6,898 bases of DNA from Planctomycetota bacterium (lineage in GTDB: Bacteria > Planctomycetota > Phycisphaerae > FEN-1346 > JAACEH01). Made by a program: the position numbers and the translations under genes. The DNA lies in contig JAFGPY010000345.1 in NCBI GenBank assembly GCA_016935955.1, positions 1-6,898 on the forward strand. Direction: 5' to 3'. How positions within the stretch are numbered: position 1 is the stretch's first letter; each line of letters starts with the position of its first letter. The notes beneath the pieces are model-generated. The model saw only the letters and a list, made by a program, of their open reading frames with translations, did no database searches and was not told where the DNA came from. Shown in pieces: positions 1-4,143 of the stretch.

Positions 1-11
1 AAACGGCGTTT

Positions 12-55
12 GCAGGGCCAAGATGGCCCTGCGACTCACGGGCAAGATGCCCGTG
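12..55. repeat. Two adjacent perfect hairpin repeats with the same loop
   Basis: Two inverted repeats lie four bases apart. The first pairs 12-20 with 24-32 (9 bp), the second pairs 37-44 with 48-55 (8 bp). Both have the loop AGA, so on the minus strand both carry the core CATCTTG. On the minus strand the second is preceded by GTGGCA, a header shared with the hairpin at 324-347. No T-run follows either stem, so they do not look like terminators. They look like dispersed non-coding palindromic elements of REP type. That class is inferred from design and grouping; other genomic copies cannot be seen here. Confidence 0.6.
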
Positions 56-91
56 CCACGGTGAAAAGGCCTTGTAGCGTTGTAGTAGTAG

Positions 92-111
92 GGGCGGCTC
101 GTGAGCCGCCC
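92..111. repeat. Perfect 9-bp hairpin repeat
   Basis: GGGCGGCTC at 92-100 pairs perfectly with GAGCCGCCC at 103-111 around a two-base loop. It lies 36 bases after the hairpin pair at 12-55 and belongs to the same cluster by design: a very short loop, a perfect GC-rich stem and no T-run. It is probably another dispersed palindromic element rather than a regulatory site of a gene, since no gene starts nearby. Confidence 0.55.
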
Positions 112-133
112 GCGAAAAGGTCGGAGCACTCGA

Positions 134-149
134 CATGCCTGACGGCATG
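134..149. repeat. Short 6-bp hairpin in the palindrome cluster
   Basis: CATGCC at 134-139 pairs with GGCATG at 144-149 around the loop TGAC. It is the weakest member of the cluster. On the minus strand it is preceded by GTGC, similar but not identical to the GTGGCA header of the hairpins at 37-55 and 324-347. It may be a degenerate copy or a chance palindrome. Confidence 0.35.
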
Positions 150-180
150 GCACCCATCGGGCAGGACCGACGACCGACGC

Positions 181-225
181 AAAATGAAACGGGGGCGGCC
201 TTCGTGGTCGCCCCCGCGTTTGTTT
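181..225 (-). terminator. Intrinsic terminator-like hairpin for the leftward membrane-protein gene
   Basis: A 10-bp stem pairs 191-200 with 206-215, with one G:U pair, around a five-base loop. Read leftward, the stem is followed by GTTTCATTTT, a broken T-rich tail. Read rightward, it is followed by GCGTTTGTTT. The only gene that needs a terminator here is the leftward one ending at 380, about 165 bases away, so I assign it to the minus strand. It could work in both directions. Confidence 0.5.
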
Positions 226-323
226 GCGGCATCTTCGCGGTCGTTCAGCATGGCCGCCCCTCGACACCGCTCGGGAACTGCGTCAAGCGGCCATGGCACC
301 TCAGGCACGCAGCCAAAACGGAT

Positions 324-347
324 CATGGCCACGCGAGCGTGGCCATG
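324..347. repeat. Perfect 11-bp hairpin repeat
   Basis: CATGGCCACGC at 324-334 pairs perfectly with GCGTGGCCATG at 337-347 around a two-base loop. The plus strand continues with CCACC, so on the minus strand the element starts with the GTGGCA header also seen before the hairpin at 37-55. It lies 33 bases beyond the stop of the leftward gene. There is no T-run on either side, so it is grouped with the palindrome cluster rather than called a terminator. In the leftward mRNA it could act as a 3'-end stabilising structure. Confidence 0.55.
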
Positions 348-379
348 CCACCCCGTCGTGTTCGTTTGTCCGTCTGCGC

Positions 380-1144
380 TCAGAGCTTCTCGACCTGGTC
401 CTCGGGAAGGATGTCCTTGAGGCCGTCTTCGTACTGCTGGTCCAGAGCATCAAGCATCGCGTCGCGCTGCTCACTGAGTTCGGCGTGCTCGTCGACGTAG
501 TGGGCCACCCCGTCAACGTCCTTGTCCTTCTCGGCACGCTGGTAGGCGTTGACGTTCGACTCCAGGTTGGTCTCCAACTGAGCGAGTTGCTGATCGACGT
601 TGAAGCGGAACGTCTCCTCGAACTTGGCCACGGCCGTCTTCTGCTCCTCCGCCAGCTCAAGCTTGCGAACTGCGGCAGCCTTGCGAAGGAACCGTCGTTT
701 GCCGACCACGATTTCGCCCGTGCCCTCGTCCCAGCGGTGCGGTTCGTAGACAGGCGTCTTGCGAGTTGCCGTCTTCGCGGTCGACGCGACGCGGCGCTCG
801 GCCGACGTCTGATTCTGCCCGGGTTGGACTCGCGACACGACCGGCCCCGGATTCCGGGTGACGGCGGTCGCAGCGTCGGTCGTCTTGCGGGGCGTCGCGA
901 CGACGGGCGCTTTGCCGGAGGCCGTTGCTGATCGGGTCGCGGCGGCCCCGGTGGCCGGCGAAGACGCGGGTGTTGCGGCCGCAGGCTGCGGCGTCTGCGG
1001 CGCGGCGACGGCCTGCTCCCCGGTTCCCCGGGTCGCCTGCCGCACGACGACGAAGGCCATGCCCAGACCGGCAACGACGACCGCAAAGACGGCCAGCCCC
1101 CTGAGAAGTGCGAGTCGCGACCTGGAACTGCCATTGCCACTCAT
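380..1144 (-). CDS. Membrane-anchored protein with Spy/CpxP-like helical C-terminal domain
   Basis: This 254-aa protein has one hydrophobic segment at residues 11-34 after a short N-terminus with two arginines, so it is probably a signal anchor with the body outside the inner membrane. Residues 40-135 are rich in Ala, Pro, Thr and Ser with scattered basic residues and look disordered. Residues 155-254 are strongly helical and charged. This part has two LTxxQ-like motifs, LELAEEQ at 162-168 and ILPEDQ at 245-250, as in Spy/CpxP periplasmic chaperones and related metal-resistance proteins. I see no cysteine. The ATG at 1144 is chosen because GGAGG sits seven bases upstream and the membrane segment follows at once; the frame stays open further upstream but without coding character. 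A promoter lies at 1203-1231 and a terminator at 181-225, so it is probably monocistronic. The Spy-like assignment is tentative; the existence of the gene is well supported. Confidence 0.82.
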   Translation of the reverse strand: MSGNGSSRSRLALLRGLAVFAVVVAGLGMAFVVVRQATRGTGEQAVAAPQTPQPAAATPASSPATGAAATRSATASGKAPVVATPRKTTDAATAVTRNPGPVVSRVQPGQNQTSAERRVASTAKTATRKTPVYEPHRWDEGTGEIVVGKRRFLRKAAAVRKLELAEEQKTAVAKFEETFRFNVDQQLAQLETNLESNVNAYQRAEKDKDVDGVAHYVDEHAELSEQRDAMLDALDQQYEDGLKDILPEDQVEKL

Positions 1145-1202
1145 GGCGGAGCCTCCGTGAACTGTGGCGCGCGGCCGACCGCCGCGTCGCCCGGCACAGG
1201 AT

Positions 1203-1231
1203 AGTATAGTACGACCTCGGCTGCGCGGCAA
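1203..1231 (-). promoter_or_regulatory. Sigma70-type promoter for the leftward membrane-protein gene
   Basis: Read leftward there is a -35 TTGCCG (1231-1226), a 17-base spacer and a -10 TATACT (1208-1203). The -10 matches the consensus at five of six positions and the -35 at four of six. Transcription would start near 1196, giving a leader of about 50 bases before the ATG at 1144. The AT-rich -10 stands out in GC-rich sequence. From here to the rightward promoter at 1407 I see no gene. Confidence 0.6.
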
Positions 1232-1406
1232 ACAGGACAATCCCATGGCGGGGTTGCGGCAGGTGTGGAAGCGGTCGCAACTCCCAATGGCCGCAGCGCG
1301 GTCGGACCGGAGGCCGCCGGAACACATTTTTTCGGACACATGGCCTGGCCACAAGTCCCGCCCAGGTAATGTGTTACGACATCGAGCCTTGGCGGGCGGC
1401 AACGAT

Positions 1407-1435
1407 TTGACATCGGCCGTATCTTGATGTATCAT
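1407..1435 (+). promoter_or_regulatory. Near-consensus sigma70 promoter for the PEP-CTERM gene pair
   Basis: A perfect -35 TTGACA (1407-1412) is followed by a 17-base spacer and the -10 TATCAT (1430-1435), five of six matches. The predicted start is near 1442, about 340 bases upstream of the first gene at 1781. A sigma54-type -24/-12 site, reported for some exosortase-linked systems, was looked for; the only resemblance, near 1465, has the wrong spacing. Confidence 0.7.
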
Positions 1436-1442
1436 TAATGAT
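1431..1442. promoter_or_regulatory. Perfect palindrome over the -10 and start site, candidate operator
   Basis: ATCATTAATGAT is a perfect 12-bp palindrome. It covers five of the six -10 bases and the predicted transcription start. An AT-rich palindrome in this position, within GC-rich DNA, is where a dimeric repressor would bind to block initiation. No regulator gene is in the window, so the binding protein is unknown and a chance palindrome cannot be excluded. Confidence 0.4.
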
Positions 1443-1780
1443 GGAGGGAGCGAGAACGTTTGCGTGGCAAGGTTGCGGGGCGGTCTTCCTGTAGGGAGGC
1501 GGCCCTTTCTTGTTGCGCGGGCCGCCGCTGGGATGTACCCATCCGGCAGCAGACCGGGTCCGAACGATATCGAGGGGATCGCACCTCGGACCCCTGTGAG
1601 CATCAGGCATATCGAGGTTGTCCACACGGCAGAGAACGAAGCTGCGACCGCGGAGGGCTGGGCTTGCGGTTCGCACGCGGTGGAGTTTGCGGGCAAGGGC
1701 GCGGAGCCGTCCGTTGCGGTCGCCACGGCTGCGCGGGGCTCGGCCGTTGCCCGTGCAAGGCAACTGGGAGGAATGCTGAA
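1443..1780 (+). promoter_or_regulatory. Long structured 5' leader of the PEP-CTERM gene pair
   Basis: About 340 transcribed bases precede the first start codon. Hairpins lie almost end to end: 1485-1489 with 1494-1498; 1498-1505 with 1519-1526 (8 bp, 13-base loop); 1527-1535 with 1540-1550 (9 bp with a GG bulge, loop TACC); and 1556-1563 with 1586-1593 (8 bp), which encloses a further CGAT/ATCG pairing. The first two compete for base 1498. From about 1600 to 1765 I see no comparable structure. I could not match the leader to any riboswitch class I know. It could be a cis-regulatory RNA, an attenuator or just a long untranslated region. The RBS GGGAGGA at 1766-1772 ends it, eight bases before the ATG. 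Confidence 0.4.
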
Positions 1781-2422
1781 ATGAGGAAGGTTGCTCTAGT
1801 GCTGATTGTTGTGTGCCTGCTGGCGAGTTCGGCCACGGGCGAGGACATGTTTCCGCCGCCTTGGGATCCGACGCTGCCGAACCAGACGTACCAGCATTGG
1901 ATTTTCCCGCTGAACCCGTACGAGCCCTTCGAGCAAGTGAATCCATACGGCGAGCCGTACATCGAGTGGCCCGCGACGGCCGAACTGGTCGAGGTGGAGG
2001 ACTGGACGGGCATCACGATCACGACGTGGCACATCGGCGGCGAGCCGGGGCAGCTCAGCGAGATCCGCATCTGGATCCCCAACAACAAGGAAGAGAACCT
2101 GTACAAGCTGCTGCACTGGCAGATGACGACCGACGGCTCGCCGACGCCGACGGGCGATCCGCCGGTGACGGACCCGCCGGGCACGAGCCTGCCGACGGGC
2201 AATCCCCGCGGGGCCCTGGGCGGCAACTGGTACGTCTACGACGGCCTGATCCGCATCGTGCCGAATCCCGAGGGCGAGTGGCTGACCTTCACGATGGTCA
2301 CCTGCGCGCACATCGAGGAGATCGTCATCAGGACGGTCTGCGTGGTACCCGAGCCCACGACGATGGGCCTGACGGCGGCCGGCGGACTGCTGCTGGCGAT
2401 GTGGCGGCGCAGGAGACGATAG
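1781..2422 (+). CDS. Exported PEP-CTERM sorting-domain protein, function unknown
   Basis: This 213-aa protein has a signal peptide at residues 1-20 (basic MRK start, hydrophobic core, cleavage probably after the Ala-Thr-Gly near 20). Its C-terminal tail has the three PEP-CTERM parts: a VPEP motif at 189-192, a hydrophobic stretch at about 195-208 and five arginines at 209-213. Such tails are known exosortase substrates: the protein is exported, cleaved at the tail and released or attached to the surface. The middle is rich in aromatic residues, Pro and Gly, with alternating beta-like stretches and a Pro/Thr/Gly-rich loop at about 120-145, suggesting a beta-sandwich. Cys175 and Cys187 could form a disulfide. 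The ATG at 1781 is fixed by GGGAGGA eight bases upstream and by the signal peptide. The second PEP-CTERM gene starts 111 bases after the stop with no clear terminator between, so the two are probably co-transcribed. I do not recognise a specific function. Confidence 0.85.
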   Translation: MRKVALVLIVVCLLASSATGEDMFPPPWDPTLPNQTYQHWIFPLNPYEPFEQVNPYGEPYIEWPATAELVEVEDWTGITITTWHIGGEPGQLSEIRIWIPNNKEENLYKLLHWQMTTDGSPTPTGDPPVTDPPGTSLPTGNPRGALGGNWYVYDGLIRIVPNPEGEWLTFTMVTCAHIEEIVIRTVCVVPEPTTMGLTAAGGLLLAMWRRRRR

Positions 2423-2504
2423 GACGCCGCGCAGGTACGTCCTCTCAAAGGCGCCGTGGAATACCATTAAGCCGGGCGACGGCCTGTGGCTGACCGTCCG
2501 GACT

Positions 2505-2526
2505 TCGTCCATACGGACGAGAGGAG
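2505..2526 (+). promoter_or_regulatory. Hairpin touching the ribosome-binding site of the C39-like gene
   Basis: TCGTCC (2505-2510) pairs with GGACGA (2515-2520) around the loop ATAC. The stem ends at the base before the Shine-Dalgarno GAGGAG (2521-2526), which is seven bases before the ATG at 2534. The Shine-Dalgarno itself stays unpaired. The hairpin could tune translation of the second gene separately from the first, but six base pairs is modest evidence. Confidence 0.3.
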
Positions 2527-2533
2527 TGCTGTC

Positions 2534-3460
2534 ATGAGAAGCGTACGGAGAGTGCAGACGCTTGCCGTCGTCGCCGTGATGCTGCTCTCGGCTTCGCAGG
2601 CCCTGGGCGACAACCTGATTCTCGGCGTGCCCGACTGGGACCAGCCGGACGACTATGCCGCCGTGACGCCGGGCCTGAACGTCGGGGACTATCCGAACTG
2701 GTGCAGCCCGACCGCCGGAGCCTGCCTGATGGGCTACTGGGAAGACCAGTTCGGACTGCTGGGCCTGACGGATCGCCAGGCGTACCCGGGAACCGCGGCG
2801 TTCGTCAATCCGCCAAACGCCAACACGTTCATGCAGGGACTGTGGCACGACGGCACGATCGAGATGGGCTGGTTCATGGACACCGGCGGCTGGTCGTCCG
2901 CCGCCGTCCCGCAGTACCCGCCGGGCGCGGGCTGGACCAACCTGAACGCGATCGGTCCGGGTGCGGCCGCTTATGCCGCGACGGCCTGGGTCGATCCGGG
3001 CACCGGCATCAACAAGGTGGCCTGCATCGGCGTGACGACATCGAAGGACACCTGGGCTCCCGGCTGGGGCCAGGCGCAGTTCCAGGCCATGTGGGACAAC
3101 TACACGGCCGAGATCGACGCCGGACGACCGGCGCTGGTCTCGTTCGACGGCTGGGCCTTCGCGCCTCTGGGTGAAGTGGAGGTCGAGGAGCAGACCGTCG
3201 AGAAGTGGGCCATCGCCTCGGGTGCCGGCCACACCGTGGCCGGAGTCGGCTACATCGATACCGATCCCGACAACCTGGGCGACGAGTGGTTCATCACCCA
3301 GGACAACAAGACCTACACCGGTCAGTACGTGGCCGTGGCCCTGAACTGGCAGGACACCCTGTGGCGGCAGAATGACTACTTTGACGTGCCCGAGCCGGCC
3401 AGCCTGGCGCTGGTGGCGCTGGGCCTTGCGGCCCTGGTCGGACGGCGGCGAAGGGTCTGA
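2534..3460 (+). CDS. Exported C39-like cysteine-peptidase-fold protein with PEP-CTERM tail
   Basis: This 308-aa protein has a signal peptide (1-25, ending SQALG), a papain-like domain and a PEP-CTERM tail. The fold is suggested by VPDWDQ at 32-37, where Gln37 could be the oxyanion residue, then NWCSPTAG at 55-62 with candidate nucleophile Cys57, GHTVAGVGY at 232-240 with candidate His233, and ITQDN at 254-258 with candidate Asp257. This order matches C39-type peptidases: Q, C, H, D. The tail has VPEP at 285-288, a hydrophobic stretch at 289-302 and four arginines at 304-307, so it should be an exosortase substrate. Residues 95-180 are rich in Trp and Gly and I do not recognise them. The ATG at 2534 is chosen over the in-frame GTG at 2486 because GAGGAG and the signal peptide fit only the former. 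It lies 111 bases after the other PEP-CTERM gene. Whether it is an active protease, and on what substrate, cannot be told from sequence. Confidence 0.85.
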   Translation: MRSVRRVQTLAVVAVMLLSASQALGDNLILGVPDWDQPDDYAAVTPGLNVGDYPNWCSPTAGACLMGYWEDQFGLLGLTDRQAYPGTAAFVNPPNANTFMQGLWHDGTIEMGWFMDTGGWSSAAVPQYPPGAGWTNLNAIGPGAAAYAATAWVDPGTGINKVACIGVTTSKDTWAPGWGQAQFQAMWDNYTAEIDAGRPALVSFDGWAFAPLGEVEVEEQTVEKWAIASGAGHTVAGVGYIDTDPDNLGDEWFITQDNKTYTGQYVAVALNWQDTLWRQNDYFDVPEPASLALVALGLAALVGRRRRV

Positions 3461-3520
3461 CGCCGAGGGGCGCCACGGCTGCACAGGCGGAGGCACGGAG
3501 GCCATCGCCATGCGGCAAGC

Positions 3521-3563
3521 GAAAAAGACGGCGGCGTTCGGCCTCGAAAGGTCGAACGCCGCC
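3521..3563 (-). terminator. Strong intrinsic terminator, best in the leftward direction
   Basis: A 15-bp stem with one G:U pair joins 3530-3544 and 3549-3563. Read leftward the loop is UUCG and the tail is GTCTTTTTC, a classic Rho-independent terminator. Read rightward the loop is CGAA and the tail is only TTGGTATAT, so it would end the C39-like gene (stop at 3460) less well. It is probably bidirectional. No leftward protein gene ends close by; the nearest is the sulfatase stop at 4144. Its orientation therefore supports a leftward transcript from the promoter at 4011-4039. Confidence 0.7.
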
Positions 3564-3731
3564 TTGGTATATCAGAGGAGCGCAGGGCAGAGGCATGTCC
3601 CTCTCCCCCGCGGATGGTTTTTCGCGGGCCCTCCAGCCTATGGGCTTTGACCCCCCAACCACAGGGTGCTCGCCAAGCCCAAACAACCGCGACCATCCAG
3701 GAAAAGGCGGGGGCCCATCCAGCCCACCACT

Positions 3732-3765
3732 GCAAACGGTTTTGCGGAGTGTCGAAACCGTTTGC
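3732..3765. repeat. Perfect 11-bp inverted repeat
   Basis: GCAAACGGTTT at 3732-3742 pairs perfectly with AAACCGTTTGC at 3755-3765 around a 12-base loop. No T-run follows on either strand, so it is not a terminator. It lies just beyond the predicted closing helix of the candidate non-coding RNA, 11 bases from position 3777, and would form a hairpin in the 3' part of the leftward transcript. It could be a processing signal, a 3' domain of the same RNA or a protein-binding site. Confidence 0.45.
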
Positions 3766-3776
3766 GACCTTTCCCC

Positions 3777-4006
3777 GCAACTTGTCTTAGCACACGCGGG
3801 ATGCGCATGCTACGCCTTCAATCCAGCATGCTCACCGCACAAGCGCTCCTCGATTTTTCGCCGGAACTACCCCTCTTTCTCCCAAGCCTGCACGTCCGAA
3901 CGCCCCCACTTGGCAGGCCCGTCGCCGCAGAAAAACATAAAGGGCTGCGATGCCGCCCTCCACAGCGGTATCACAACCCCCGGATCGTCTGCTACCGACA
4001 AGCCGC
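3777..4006 (-). ncRNA. Candidate structured non-coding RNA, family not assigned
   Basis: No believable reading frame lies between 3461 and 4143, but the minus strand looks like an RNA gene. The predicted start (about 4004) falls on one arm of a long irregular helix: 4006-3997 with 3777-3786 (10 bp, two G:U), a 2x1 internal loop, 3994-3990 with 3788-3792 (5 bp), a G/G mismatch, 3988-3986 with 3794-3796 (3 bp), a three-base bulge, and 3982-3979 with 3797-3800 (4 bp). That is 22 pairs closing about 230 nt. Inside are a possible helix 3970-3965 with 3833-3838, a hairpin 3805-3811 with 3825-3831 (7 bp), a stem of GCCUGC with GCAGGC at about 3885-3920, and a small GGGC/GCCC hairpin near 3942-3958. 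A long end-closing helix, an internal bubble and a hairpin on the 3' side recall 6S RNA, but the length and branched top do not fit well. I see no RNase P, tmRNA or SRP RNA signature. The 3' end may lie further on, at the terminator near 3530. Confidence 0.45.
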
Positions 4007-4010
4007 TCGT

Positions 4011-4039
4011 ATTATGACGCCGAACGCGGCTAAAGTCAA
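4011..4039 (-). promoter_or_regulatory. Near-consensus promoter of the candidate non-coding RNA
   Basis: Read leftward there is a -35 TTGACT (4039-4034), exactly 17 bases, and a -10 CATAAT (4016-4011), each matching the consensus at five of six positions. The sequence upstream of the -35 (about 4040-4080) is the most AT-rich stretch of the region, with runs such as TTGAAAACAAT, and resembles an UP element of strong stable-RNA promoters. The predicted start is near 4004. No protein gene follows in this direction before the terminator at 3530-3563. Confidence 0.65.
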
Positions 4040-4143
4040 GTTTATCGACTATTTATGCGATTGTTTTCAATCCCTCAATTCGGTAACCGGACAGACGTTC
4101 GTCCCTGACTTGTCCCTAACCTGCCGCCCGCCGCGAGCCCGGC

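Noticed and set aside
1464..1478. TGGCA followed by TTGC, a possible sigma54 -24/-12 promoter
   Set aside because: The GG and GC elements are about three bases too close for sigma54 RNA polymerase.
1464..1784. A rightward 106-codon frame whose stop overlaps the PEP-CTERM start codon as ATGA
   Set aside because: The overlap looks like translational coupling, but the GTG start has only GGAGGGAG 13 bases away. The product has no recognisable domain and the region is better explained as a structured leader. An in-frame TTG extension of the PEP-CTERM gene from 1460 was also rejected because it would bury the signal peptide.
1374..3511. Long leftward frames opposite the two PEP-CTERM genes
   Set aside because: They have Arg/Pro/His-rich composition and no motifs, while the plus strand shows signal peptides, sorting tails and ribosome-binding sites.
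3294..3780. Leftward reading frames of 130 and 134 codons in and beside the 3461-4143 gap
   Set aside because: They overlap the C39-like gene and the strong terminator, lack ribosome-binding sites, and show Trp/Arg/Pro-rich composition typical of non-coding frames in GC-rich DNA.
3812..3838. GGTGAGCATGCT on the minus strand, shared with E. coli 6S RNA as I remember it
   Set aside because: Twelve bases from memory at a position that is not known to be conserved across phyla is not enough to name the RNA as 6S, so I left the family open.
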